Positions 10,561 through 23,500 of a stretch of 64,000 nucleotides of DNA are shown one piece after another. This DNA comes from Apoderus coryli (lineage: Eukaryota; Arthropoda; Insecta; Coleoptera; Attelabidae). Location: NCBI GenBank assembly GCA_911728435.2, contig OU452210.1:4774001-4838000 (forward strand). Reading direction: 5' to 3'. Made by a program: the position numbers and the translations under genes. The first letter of the stretch is position 1, and the number at the start of each line of letters is the position of its first letter. The notes below the pieces were generated by a model, which was not told the origin of the DNA, ran no database searches, and saw only the letters and a list, made by a program, of their open reading frames with translations.

Positions 10561-13320
10561 TAATTCCCAATAGAACACAAGTAATAAGTTTATCTTACAC
10601 GTAGTAAGAATTTCGAATGTATTAATTCTTCAGATTGACCCGAAAACAATCCTAAATAAAATCTCAGCATTACCTTGGTTTCACATGTTAGTTAAAACAT
10701 TATGTATAATAATTAATTTAATTATTACCTTATCATGTATCATTTTTCATTCATTTGTCAACTTTTTGCATGGGTGTTCTATACATAAACCTACATAACT
10801 TTTGTAGCCTTCATCTCATGTGTATAGATTAAATTTTATAATTGATTGAACTTTAACCAATTGGATTTGCATTTCTAAATAAAATTGCTGAAAATACAAG
10901 ACAACGCGTAATGTGGCAGCTAATTATAAAAAAATAATTATAATAGATTTTGTTTTCTTCAGATTGACTTAACAACAATCACAAATAAAATCTCATGGCA
11001 TAGGGATCTCCGTTCATCATATTAGTTAAACTATCAGTAATTTAAATATTCTGTCAGCCTTAAAAATATACAATTACCTACAGTTTTGATGAATATTCTT
11101 CAATTTTATTTTTAATGATTTTCGTTGGCCATACCAACGAAATACTGGTTAATAATGGATTCTTCTTACATTTTTTAATTTTATCCTTCGACGTTCTATA
11201 TACATACTAAGTTTAACCAACTGGATTTGCATTTCTCAATCAAATTGCTGAAAATACATGAGAATGCGTAATATGACAGTTAATTCAAAAAAATAATTAG
11301 GTATAAACAGATTTGGTTTTCTTCAGATTGACTCAACAACAATCACAAATAAAATTTCATTGCATAGGGATCTCGTTTCATCATGTTAAAACTATTATTA
11401 GTTTATTTTTTTTACAAGTGGCCAATAGACTCAGTTGCAATCGTCGAAACAATTGTTCAACCTTAAAGAGAAATTAAGATCGAATGGAATATATCAATAC
11501 ATTTCTTGCATCTAACTAATAATGAAAGACAGAATATATCGATACATTTCTTGCATCCCTATGACACAGTTCATTGAACTGTTTTCATTATTATTGAAAC
11601 TGTAACCCGTCTGGCGAGGACGGTAAAAAACCAATATTCGAATGCCAAATGTGTCAACTTGTGTCATTTAAAAACAATTCTGCCAGATTTAGTGAATGTG
11701 AATAGTAGTAAAATAAAAATAAGTATAAATTAGTTTTTTTTAGATAAAATAATGTTTTAATATTTGTTATATTATTGTGGGAGTTGAGTAAATTAAATTT
11801 GTTGGAAAATCAAGTATCTAATAGTGTTCCATGTGTAAATCTATTGTGTAATAATAATAATAAATTTTGAAGAACCAAATTATTTTAGCTAAAAGAAAAT
11901 AAACTTGGGGAAATAAAGTTTATGTTTAATGAAGCATCTGCGAGTGTGTCGGGTGTAAATATATTTCGGATTAATTACGGCATTGCGTGAATAATAAGTA
12001 CGAGGTGTAGGATAGCGATAATTTGAAACAAATTCTGGCAGCCTAGCATTGTAAGTTTGTATGTTCTAAGCGAGTAGATTCCATACGAATAACACACAAA
12101 TCTGTTTTCTTTTCTAATGGCATTACTTTAACGAAAAAAGCAACGATTTGGGAACTGTTTTAAAAATGTTTCCCTTCAAAGATGCCTCAACAAAAGTAAA
12201 CGTTGCATTGCGCTGACTATTTAAACGTATGTTAAAACACATCTTGTCTTGTCGAAACGTTGAAAAAAAAATCGACATGAAACTATTATTAAAAAATAGT
12301 TCCAAAAAATTTTTTGTGTACGATTGTGAATCTCAGCCCAAGACAAGAAAAATAAAACAGATTTTCAGATCAAGGTTCAAGAATAATAAATAAGAAAAAT
12401 TTTTAGTTTAAACATTCGGTTAGCTGTAAAAACACACACTTACCTACAGTTTTTACGGATTTTTACTTCAATTATTTTTTTAATATTGTTTTTCATAATA
12501 TTTTGGTTATTAATGGTTTCTTTTTCACAATTTTCGCCTTTGACGACTTCAATAGCCATCATCCCATATTCAGATTAAATTCAATAATCCCTTAATCACC
12601 ATTTAACCAACTGGATTTCGATTTCTCAATAAAATTGCTGAAAATATTAAACCGCGTAATGTGGCAGTTAATTTTAAAAAATAAATAGGTATGAATAGTT
12701 TTTGTTTTTTTTTATCAGTTTGACTCAACAACAATCACAAATAAAATCTCATTGAATATCTCGCTTCATCATGTTAGTTAAAACTATCATTAATTTAAAT
12801 ATTCTTTTAGCATTCAAAAAATAAAATACACACTTACCTACCTAGAGTTTTGACCCATATCTACTTCAAATTCAAAATGTTGGTCAATAATGGATCCCTT
12901 TTTTACATTCTTTAGTAGATTATCATATCGACTTCCATAACCAGCATTTCATATTCAGATTTAATTTTATAATGCCTTAAACACCTTTTCATTGTATTAG
13001 CAATTCTTGACAATATTCCTAAAATATATTAATTAGAACGAGTAAAGTGTCAGTTAAAAATGTTATTTTAAATTTTCCGCTACCAATAACAAAATTTTAG
13101 TTAATAATGGCTAGTTTGTCGTACATTTTTTTCTTAGATAATTTCTTCATACTCATATACATAGTAGTTTCGACTTTGATAGCTGCCATCTCATATTCTG
13201 ATTAAAATTTATAAATCCTTAACCACCTTTTACCTAATTGGATTTGTCTTTCTCAATATTATTATATTATATATTGTTTCTTGGAAACACATGAGAACGA
13301 ATAATGTGGTCAATTGGCCT
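10561..13320. repeat. Second diverged tandem family, ~350-bp units
   Basis: The phrase AACCAANTGGATTT recurs at about 10856, 11215, 12604 and 13229, and AATCACAAATAAAAT at about 10978, 11341 and 12732. One unit is split by about 1 kb of unrelated sequence (11403-12410). Minus-strand open stretches in three units begin with related residues (EYGMMAIEV, EYEMAAIKV, EYEMLVMEV), suggesting an old coding origin, but stops and indels occur in most copies. Confidence 0.6.
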
Positions 13321-13329
13321 TTTACTGAG

Positions 13330-13860
13330 TGAGTTGTATAGCATGAGCTTTCGGGGTACTTCCTACTGCCATTTAATTCCAAGATTTCTTCTAAGACATC
13401 TTTGACGGTATTTTTCTAGGGTTTAAATGCCTCCGATAAGTGGTCCAAGACTCACAGCTATACGTAAGAGTAGGAACTACAATGCTGCCGAGTCTGTATC
13501 CATTCGAATATGTGGTGGGACAGCTGGTGGAGAATATGTGTTTTCTTTATATTCAGTTGAAACGCTGTTAAAATGTATTTGGTATGTATTGAATTCTGTA
13601 TCAACTAGGACAACATTGTCATCCACGTATTGAAGCTCAATGACTGATGTGGATACAATTACACAACCCTGCTTTACGCCAGTTGTTATTGGAGATGGCT
13701 CTCCCAGTCCGCTGCTGTTGAGAAATGCTGCTTTCATATTGTCGTGAAGACGTCGCAGTATCCTGATGGATTTAGGGACATCCATTGAGCTTTAATATCC
13801 TCCATAGAGCCTCACGGTTAACGGAGTCGAACTCCTTGACAAAATCTATAAAACCCACTT
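13330..13860 (-). pseudogene. Non-LTR retrotransposon reverse transcriptase fragment
   Basis: Minus-strand pieces in order: FIDFVKEFDSVNREALWRIL (RT motif with KxFDSVN), LHDNMKAAF, GVKQGCV, then LQYVDDNVVLVDT (Y-x-DD catalytic motif), and a C-terminal ESWTTYRRH / LRRILGIKWQ-like remnant. There are frameshifts at about 13785 and 13480, and the stretch between GVKQGCV and the catalytic motif is deleted, so it is dead. Clade is uncertain. Confidence 0.8.
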
Positions 13861-16100
13861 AACTTTTCTTGGAAAGTTACACACAATCAAAATTGGGATA
13901 AAAATCATGGACTTTTTTTTAACACCTTGTATAAAAAAGAATATTGACAGTTGCAAAAATTTTAAAAACGCAATGTATTGCACAAAAAGACAATATCTCA
14001 GCCATTGAAAACCGGAGGTCGACATTTGGTCCGGTTCCAAAAATATCAAGCTTCAAATTTCAAAGTTATAGAGATTTATTTCTCGGCCAAATTGGGAAAA
14101 CACCTGCAATTTGGGACATGAACACTCTAACAAGGTTCCGATAAGAAAGGCCTGGTTAGAAATCGTACTAATTTATAGAATTCGATGAATGATATGTTTT
14201 TGTTCGACGAAGTCTCAATCTTCTGTGTGCAATCCACAAATATCTATTCTCGTAGACAACTGAATACATCTAGGCACGAGATCTGCGGTAGTCGCACTCC
14301 TGTGTAGAGTTTACAAATTGCAGAATGCGCGTCTAACGCCTCTAATCTGAACCAAGCCTTATAATAGACGTTGTATAAAAGTTTGAAATCTACATACATA
14401 CCTTGGCTATAACTTTCGATTGAAAATTTTGCGATTAGATAGTAAATCGCCAATAATGGCTTTATTTTTCAAATTACAGTTTTTTAAATAGACAAATTTC
14501 CTCATTATCATACTAAGACTGAAACACGTACGAAAAAACCTCATCATCTTTTTCATTTTCTTCACCCTTGAAACCATATCCCGTTTATAGCTCAGTTATT
14601 CATATATTTAATATTTTAAAATGTTTATTCACCAACAATAAATAATAATAAGTTTATTATTTCATTCTTCCTAGATTGTTTGGGTGTTTCAAAGAAACTT
14701 CTTTATTAAAGGGCGAGTTTCAGTTAAGTGACTGTCACTCTCTGTTCAGCTAACTCCTTATGGTTGTATTAGATCCTTCTTTCTCGTCAATATATCCAAA
14801 ATCTAAGTTAAGAGCTTTTCAGAAGTCCAAAAGATAGAATTTGTTGTAGGTACTGTACGAAATATCATTCAGGGGATCAATTCTCATGTCCTGTACATGA
14901 AATCTTGAAAGAGGAAGATTTATAATGTAAGTAATAGATTTATGCCCGGGTTTATGTGTGTGAATTTTCATTTCTTCGAGATCACAGTTGTAAGTCGTTA
15001 ATTGTCCGTCAGAAATGCTGCTTTTAAACATTTAGGTTGTACTAAGTAAATACTTCGAAATTAAAAAAGAAATTTCCGAGAAATTCCTTCAACAACTTAA
15101 AATTACAGTGTACATTTTTCATCCCAATTTGCCCCACAGAAACAAAGCATTTGATGCATTTTGTAATTCAAGATGTATATAAGCAATTTTTCGTTATTAT
15201 AACTTGCGCCTACTGAAATTTGATGGAGAAAACTTTTCGCCAAGGAAAGCAGAAATCCAAAAATCAATAATAATAATAATAATTTGTAGTGTTTTGTATT
15301 CATTAAAATATATTATTTAAAAATGTATCTACATGACAAGTTGCGATGGCATCTAGAGCACTGCGGGCAATCTAACATTTAACCAGTCTTTGTAATTCCA
15401 GAGTACCTTTACTGAATTGAAGAATGAAATTATTCTACCGTAAAATCTAAATTATTTTATACATTTTTTTGGTTTAATTTTCGAAAAAAATTACATTTGA
15501 ATTATTATTTTGAGTAAATAAATTCAAAAGAACCAAAGGGTCTACAACTGAAGCTGCCTAAGGGGATAAATCATAAGTTTGCCATGTTCAGAGTACTGAA
15601 AGAAATTCAATCAAAAGTTAAGGTTTGAATTTTAAAGGAAACTGGTTTTATAATATGCGATACTGTATATTATAGATATCATGAAAAATACATATATTCA
15701 CGAGCAAGATCCTGTCTGTTATAGCTAGATTAAATTCAAAATTATTGAAGAATTTATGTTTTACAAACGAGAAAATCAGATCAATTGGCCTTCAGATGTT
15801 CGTTATATAAGAACTATTTAATTAAAGTAAGTAAAGAAAATTAAAATTATTTAAAGGAAAAATATAAATTATATTATGGAGTAGACGTCTTTCATTTCAT
15901 TTCATATAAATTTCATGGTAATTAAATTTAACTATAGAGTACAACAAAAAGTACACACTATTCAAAAGATATAGAATGATTTGAATTTGAATTTAAAACA
16001 CAAGTGCATTTTGTATCATAAATATCCCATATAATTGTAATATCCTTAACAAAACTATTAATGAGAAAACATTCTTTAAATAACAATAGGCATAATATAT
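13861..16100. other. No recognisable gene; AT-rich with TE debris
   Basis: A copy of the AACACCTTGTATAAAAAAG terminus lies at 13921. A minus-strand frame at 14819-15031 reads YNCDLEEMKIHTHKPGHKS and continues beyond its stop as LNLDFGYIDEKEG; I cannot assign it. A short AAT microsatellite lies at 15264-15283. Otherwise nothing. Confidence 0.5.
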
Positions 16101-16109
16101 CCCAAAACT

Positions 16110-16346
16110 CTATGCAATTATTTCTTTAATTTTATTTGTGTTTTGATGAATCCAGGAAAACAAATAGTTTTTAAATGAATTACTAGTTTTATCTTTTGTA
16201 TTTTGGGGCAATAAATTGGTCAAACGTGGGGCTATGTAATTGTAAAATCTTTGTCGTATTGTCTTTTTAGCTCGAGATTCTTTGAAATTTGATTTGGTTC
16301 GTGTAATATAGCGGTGTATAATTTTAGCATGTTGTGGTCTATACAT
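16110..16346 (-). pseudogene. Non-LTR retrotransposon RT C-terminal fragment
   Basis: Encodes TRTKSNFKESRAKKTIRQRF, then YNYIAPRLTNLLPQN and SNSFKNYLFSWI. This matches the C-terminal motif of CR1/Jockey-type ORF2 (Y-x-xP-x-L-x-N-x-LP ... FK). Only the last ~80 residues remain. Confidence 0.65.
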
Positions 16347-17343
16347 CTGAAGAAACCACTGTGTTGGTGAAACAATAATTGTTATGGGTGGAATAAATTT
16401 TTTGAAAATTAATTAAAACATTTGTTGTTTTCTTCAAAAAGTTTATTTTAAAAAACTAAATTGTATATTTGTTTACTATAATTACGTCTGCAGACTATAT
16501 ACAGTTATTTTGTTTTTAGTTTCATTGAAACAGATATAGCATCAACACGTACAAGGTCCTGAAGATAAACTTCTTTTTTTTAACTAATTCTAATTTAACT
16601 TTTCATCATCCTCTACAAAGAAATTTGAGGAAGGCGGAAGACGTCATTTTACTGCAAAGAGATTATTTGTACCCCACTCGCCAAGGAGACTGCTCCAAAA
16701 AAGCTACTGTCTCTTGTCACACACGTCAACTGATATGCCGCGCGACGTTGCCGTTTTCTTCAAACAGACTCATTCAGTTGTCGCGTGCCTCGGTAGCTTG
16801 TCGCTGTCTCCGGGGTGGTCTCAAATATCTACCTGTAATGTATCGTCTTTGAATCTTAAACAAACAATACAAGTCCGGCAAGAATATGAAAATAGGCTGT
16901 TGGTTTAGAAAATAATGGAGCTCACTTTGACCATTTGATACAATAATCTTCCGATTTTTTTATCTCAAAAAAGATCGTATAGGGATAGAACTGTTTAAGC
17001 TACTCAAAAATTATATGTATTAAGACAGAGGGTGATTTTTAAATTTTATAGAGTTGTGGTTACTGGGGGTGAAGGTGTGGAACAAAACTAAAATAGGAAA
17101 TAGCCAAATTTACGCAAGCCCAGTATACCGATATGTTGCCACAGGCCACGCTTTGAAATCCCGTAAGACCGTCGGGCATCGATGAATGACACGGCCTAGT
17201 AGGAGGAATTGCACGTCAGGCATATATGCCCGACGTGGCTTGCAGGGAAACATCAGCGTCGGGCACATATTATGCGGGCGTGGCAGGCAATGTATTAAAT
17301 GCATACAAAGTAAGCGCATTTTTGACATGAATTTTTGTTGCAG
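16347..17343. other. Unassigned stretch upstream of first visible Utx exon
   Basis: Two locally GC-rich patches (16625-16850 and 17100-17290) contrast with the surroundings. The second contains inverted GCATATATGC and a CCCGACG/CGTCGGG pair and may be a short repeat. No upstream Utx exon was found here. Confidence 0.35.
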
Positions 17344-17519
17344 GGCAGTCAAAGCATTTCAAGAATTACTCTATGTATCACCCGGATTTCAAAGGGCCAA
17401 CGAAGTGAATTTACGTCTTGGTTTGATGTTCAAAGTAATTCAAGAATTTGATTTGGCACAGAAACATTTTCAACTAGCTTTAGTTGATACAAGCGCTTGC
17501 AGTACGTCCAAGACTATAA
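17344..17519 (+). CDS. Utx: Utx exon: TPR segment
   Basis: Acceptor TTGTTGCAG precedes the exon and donor GTAAGT follows. The one leading base completes a codon, most simply Trp as in the KDM6A family. It encodes [15 protein letters not shown] and then LRLGLMFKV and [10 protein letters not shown], the helices of an early TPR. It ends one base into a codon (phase 1), matching the next exon. The open frame continues upstream through the intron to 17186, but that part has no family similarity and is taken as intron. It is separated from the rest of the gene by a 24.6-kb intron. Confidence 0.93.
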
Positions 17520-20500
17520 GTAAGTACATTTTATAAAATTGCATTTAGAATTAGAAAATTTATTATAAGAAAGATACTTATTACTAAAACTCAAGTAAAT
17601 CAACCGCATTGATTGGCATAAGGAAAACTTTAGCAATGACTCCTTGTGAAAGGAAGTATTTATAAAAGTTGCAAAATCTATTTGCAATTAAATCATTAAT
17701 TAATGTTAGGTTTTAATGACTATATAAAGGTCGACGTTATTTATACGAATTTCACCATAGCCATTGATAGGCTTGACCATGAAATTCTGCTGCATAAGCT
17801 TTCGGAATTTGGCTAATCTGTGAATCTTTTAACATTTCTTTCTACTTATCTCCATGAACGTAACTTGTATGTGGACTACCGTGGTTTCAAGTCCGGCATT
17901 ATCTCTGGAACATCTGGAATGCCGCAGGGTTCTGTGTTGGGTCCCCCCTTATTTACGCGTTTTATTAATGACATTTTTAATGGCGTTCTATGTCGCTCCC
18001 TACTCTTTGCTGATTATTTTAAGGTTTATGCATGTATTACCTTTACTTTTGACTGATGTCTGCAATCGCAGAATAATTTGAATGTCCTGCTTGCCTGGTG
18101 CACTCAGAACAAACTTGATCTTAATTTCATTAAACTGTTGTTGTTCTGTAATTTTTGCTCGTAAAATAACTCGAATAAGATATGTGTATAAAACATTGAC
18201 TCTGTTCCTCTTAGAATGTGCGATGAGGGTAAAGATCTGTGGGGCATGTGGTTGATGTGGTTTTTCTATGAGCCTGGGTTTTGTTATGCCAAATAAAAAG
18301 CATTTTGTGTCACCTAAAACTCTTATTTTACTGTATAATTCCTCTGTTCGATTGAAATTGGAATATGCGTCTGGTTATGCATTGCACTCGAATAGCTTAG
18401 AGAGCACTCAGCGAAGATTTGTTAAATATTTGTGGTTTAAGTGTGACTCAGTGTATCAAATCATGGGATTTCGCCATAATCAACTTCTTGGTCGTTATAA
18501 TTTAGTACCTTTTGATAAACGTAGAGAATATGATTCACTCGTGTTCCTATTCAAGATCGTGAATGGCATCATTGACTCTCCTGACTTACTTTCAATGATA
18601 CCAAATACGAGAAGGCGTAATTATGGTTCTAATTTTTACTTACCAACCCCACGTTTGTTGCTCTTTTCGCCAATGTATGAGATGTGTTCTGTTTGTGTTG
18701 TGTTATATAATACTAAAAAAGTATTTTTCAGCTAAATAGTATTTGTTGTTTAAACCATTCTTCTTTTGATTTTATTTTTTCTGACCGTAACGTTTGTATT
18801 ATTTATAATTTTGAAACGTTAGGTATATATCTATTGTTTAGTAATGGACCTCCCCTATAATTGGATTTGTTCCTAGCTGTGTAGATGTAATCCAAATAAA
18901 TAAATAAAACCTAAATTATAATAATAGTCTTTATTAAGAAGCAACAGTACATTTGCGTTACATTCTTAAAAGGCGAAGTCTAGCATGTTTCAACAACTGA
19001 AACTGCTACTTAACATTAACCTTAATTACTAATACTATGAATAAAATATTAGGTAAATACAATAAAATGGAAATATACTAAACCTAATAATTAACAAAAA
19101 GAAAACAACAATTGCCTATGGATTTCTTACAAAGGAGGAAGGAAAACAAAACAAAGAGATAAACAATTCCTAATTAAACATACTAAATTATTACAAACAT
19201 TATCTATGATTGAAAACGGACAGGTGAGGAAGAAACTAATAGACTGTTTAGCAAAGCATTACGAACAACTTTACGAAAGACCGCCACAGAAGCACCCGAA
19301 AAACTTCCATGAATTGTATTAAATAATTATGAATATAAAAATGAATTCTTTAATTGAACGAAAACATGAAGATTTAAATGTCTCCAGATATACAATACTG
19401 TGTGCCCGAGTTTTCACGTTCTAGTCTTACTTAGAGAAAGCTTAGGAGCAGTCCACCTCTTATGTAGTTAGAATGGAGAGTTTGACAGTTTCAAGCGCAG
19501 TCATAATTTGGATTTTCCTTATGAGTTCGTAACCCACCTATGAACATGTATTTAAAACACAAAACACTGTATAAATGAATGAAATGTGTGCTTTATCACA
19601 AGACAGTATTGAAATTAAACTCTTATTAAGTTGCCCCCCTAACTCCACTGGACTTTAATGTTGATCTAGTTAGGGCATAGAATAATAACTATAGATAAGA
19701 AGGGTCAGTAGACGCTACAAACGGCTTCGACTCGTCGCAATCCCAGCCACATTCTGGTCCGCTACTATGTTATACTATATATATGCGATAAGATACTATA
19801 CTACAATTAGAAGTGCGGCGAATTGCTTTGTCGACAGAGAGATAAAACGTTCCGACACGAAGTGAAGTAACTGTATATTAAACTGTGGTTAGGGCCATAT
19901 AAGCTCCCTATTTCTAGCAACAACGCTGCTAAATTTCAAAGAAATCGGTAAAGAGATATTTGACTTAATTAAACAAAAAAAAAAAACCGTTATTTACAAA
20001 AAAAAAACTTAAACACCTTGTATCTTGGAAACAATACATTTCCGGATGTATGTTTATGTGATATGACCTGACAAATCAGCCCCTTAAATATTGCCGCGTC
20101 TTTTTGAAACACCCTGTACATTTGGTACCTAAATGGAAAAATTAATTAAATAGATCTGTGATATACAATAATGTTTACAGGACGTCCATAAAAGGGTTAA
20201 AAAAAACACCAAAATATAAAAAGTTTATAAGTAGTTATACTCACACCAAAAAAATGTGTTACAATATCAAAATATACTAATAAAAAATTTTACAAATAAA
20301 ACTGAATAACAAAGTCAAATATTTTGTATTTAGAAGTATCTAAAACTATGTTGCGGTTACACTACGTTTATAGAGTCAGTGGATGTGCAATATTTGATAT
20401 AAACTGTACAAACATTACACACCAATGACACTTTAAACATAATGTCGAAAACATCCAACTGTTTGTTATATTTTGATCGAATCTTCCATATGTGGCGGAT

Positions 20501-23500
20501 TTTTTACCATGATACAAGTCTTCTCTCAGAAAATAACATCAAACCAAAAAATGTTACTTCTATGTTTATAGAAAAATAAAATAAATAATTGTTAGATCTA
20601 ACCAGGCTTTTTATTCACAAGTTCAGAATAAAGTACCGATACAGTCCTTCAGTTTAACTTTGGGCAAAATCAATAGCAATTTGAAAAAGATGAGGCTACT
20701 CCCATGTGACTAAAAATAACTTATAGTACCCCGTTTATTGTAGAATTAAATGTCACGTACCAATCCCTTATATGAATTTTGATTTTAGAGTAAACGCTGC
20801 AGAATCCGTTGAAGTAGCATTTCAAAAATAGTTTTTATTCATTACAATAATCAATATATCAAAATATACTAATAAATCATTTTACAAATCAAACTGAATA
20901 ACAATGTCAAAAAGTTTTTTATTTACCACTAAAAGTATCTAAAACTATGTTGTGGTTACACTACTTTTAATGAATCATTGGGTGTGCAATATTTGATATA
21001 ACTGTGCAAACCTTACACCCCAATGAGACATTAAACATAATGTAGAAAACATCCTAATCTCCCATATGTAGGCGGATTTTTTACCCTGATACAAATCATC
21101 TCTCAGAAAATTGTATTTCTATGTTTATAGAAAAATAAAATAAATAATAATTGTTGGACTTAACCAGGCTTTTTATTCACAAGTTCAGAATAAAGTGCCG
21201 ATAAAGTCCTTCAGTTTAATTTTGGGCAAGATCAATAGTAATTTGAAAAAGGTGATTCAAATTTTGAGGCTACTCTGTCCTTGTCACTAAAAATAATTCA
21301 TTACCCCGTTTATTGCAGAATTAAGTGTCAGGTTATATGAAAAAAAAATAGTTTATATTTATTACAATAATCAATATCTAATAAATCATTTTACAAATAA
21401 TACTGAATAACAATGTCAAATAATTTGGTATTTACCACTAGAAGTAACTAAAACTATGTTGTGGTTACACTACGTTTATTGTTTCAGCGGCTGTGCAATA
21501 TTTGATATAACTGTACAAACTTTGCACACCAATGAGACATTAAACATAATGTAGAAGACTTCCATATGTGGGCAGATTTTTTACTATGATACAAATCTTC
21601 TCTCAGAAAATAACACCAACCCAAAAAAATGTATTTGTATGTTTATATAAAAACAAAATAAATAAACGTTGGACTTTTTATTCATATGTTTAATTTTGGG
21701 CAAGATCAATAGTAATTTGAAAAATGTTTTTTTGCCTTTACTTTACCGTGGGTATATATAGACAGGGAGAAATCAGGTGTTCTTTGAATATAATTATAAT
21801 AAAATAATAGACAAAACTAAACAACCCCGTTATTGCAGAATTAAATTTCACGTTTACCAATCCCACTCAGCAGAATCCGTTGAAGTAGAACTATCCGTCA
21901 CACATTTAAAAAATAGCTTTTTTATTCATTACAATAATCGTTAGTCACAATGTCCGTCTTACTCACACAGTTGTCTATACGAACACATCCAAATAGACTA
22001 CTTGTACTTAACAACTGGTGTACACCCATTACAACCAGTCTTGATCTGGATCGTCCTTGCAACCCATAGACATTGAAATAGGCCAAAAATTGGTGAGTAG
22101 AAATAACTGATGTATTATTTACTATCCGTATACAAAAATGTTCCACTACTTTTAATGTCTCCGTCGATATGCAATATTTGATTTAAATTTACAAACATTG
22201 CACACCAAGGAAAACATTAAACATAATGCAGAAAACATCCAAATGTTTGTTACTTCAAGAGATACAAATTATCCAATCTTCCATGTGTGCGGATTTTTTA
22301 CTTTTTCTCTCCTTACGATCAAATTGTATGGAAAATTTTGGTCTTATTTTTGATCGAACTAAGCACCCTTGAAATTTGTCCCAATACTTCTGGGACACCC
22401 TGTATTTGAAGGTTATTAGTTTCATGATTTTTTTTTAATTTCACCAGAAATACGTGTTTTCGGTCATTATATACGTAAATAAGTAGTTTTCAACATTGAA
22501 CGTAGGCAAGAGGTTTAAAAAAGTGTTCGAAAATTTATAGTTCTTAAACATATCCGAAATATTGAATAATTTTTCATTGATATAATAAAATATACCGAAC
22601 CTAAGACACCTAAAATATTTAACATAAAAAAATAGAAGATCACATAGGTGTTCGAAAAAGGTAAAAAGAGGTTAAAAACATATTCAATATAACCTATGAA
22701 TTGTGTCGTACAAAACTTGCTTAGTAAATAATGGAAAAGGGGTCAAAATAAAAAAAATATTCCTAATCTTATTCGAAATATTGATAATTTAAATTAAAAA
22801 TTGATGTTTACAATACAAATTAAATGTATTCGGAAATATAGCTTGTCACCAAGAGCCTTATGAAAAAGGTAAATGACAAAAAGGTCACAGAAATATTACT
22901 TTTACACCTTAATATGGAGAACTATTTTTAAAATTAATTTTTGGAGGCGACCGGGCCAAACTCAGAATAAATGTTTAAAACATAATGTAGAAAACAATTA
23001 AATGTTTTTAATGTGAAGAAGTAGTCTATATTCAGGTGGAGGTGATTGTTAACTGTAGGAAATAAAAGTCGTACCTCCATGAAATAACTTTAAAAATAAT
23101 CATGATTTATTTAATTAATTTATAATTTTCGAAATGCATATTTTTTTATAATTCTGAAAGTATAATTTTCCACGAAGCGGGCTTAGCACATTTTTTGCTA
23201 TTAACGTTAACATAATATAATTGTGCAATTGTGCTTTACATAGGAAATTTTTTAATTAATTTGATCACTGATGATGGAAACAGGTGCTCCGAAACATGTA
23301 TTGTGCTGATTGAGAGATTTATATAAAAGTTATTTCGAGGAGGTACGGATTTTATTTCCTACAGTTAATTAAATGTTTATTCTAGTCAAGAAATACAATG
23401 TTAGGATTTATGGAATAAAATTCATCTTTTTTCCTTTTTATTTCTTGCGGAAACGCAAAAACACATTATTTTGTACCGTCAACAGCCGCCTTTTTTTTAA

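Noticed and set aside
11580..11640. GAAACTGTAACCCGTCTGG phrase as another hammerhead
   Set aside because: No CTGANGA core in the right position.
12123..12305. Minus-strand 60-codon ORF
   Set aside because: No motif, no splice context in common with the exon-like segments; lies in a sequence block inserted into the repeat family.
14819..15031. Minus-strand ORF with non-random looking composition
   Set aside because: Possibly a fragment of an exon or TE, but I could not assign it and found no paired splice sites that extend it convincingly, so it is only mentioned under the surrounding stretch.
17186..17343. Upstream extension of the first Utx exon to an ATG at 17186
   Set aside because: The extension has no KDM6 similarity and is preceded by a good acceptor at the exon border; it is read-through of the intron.
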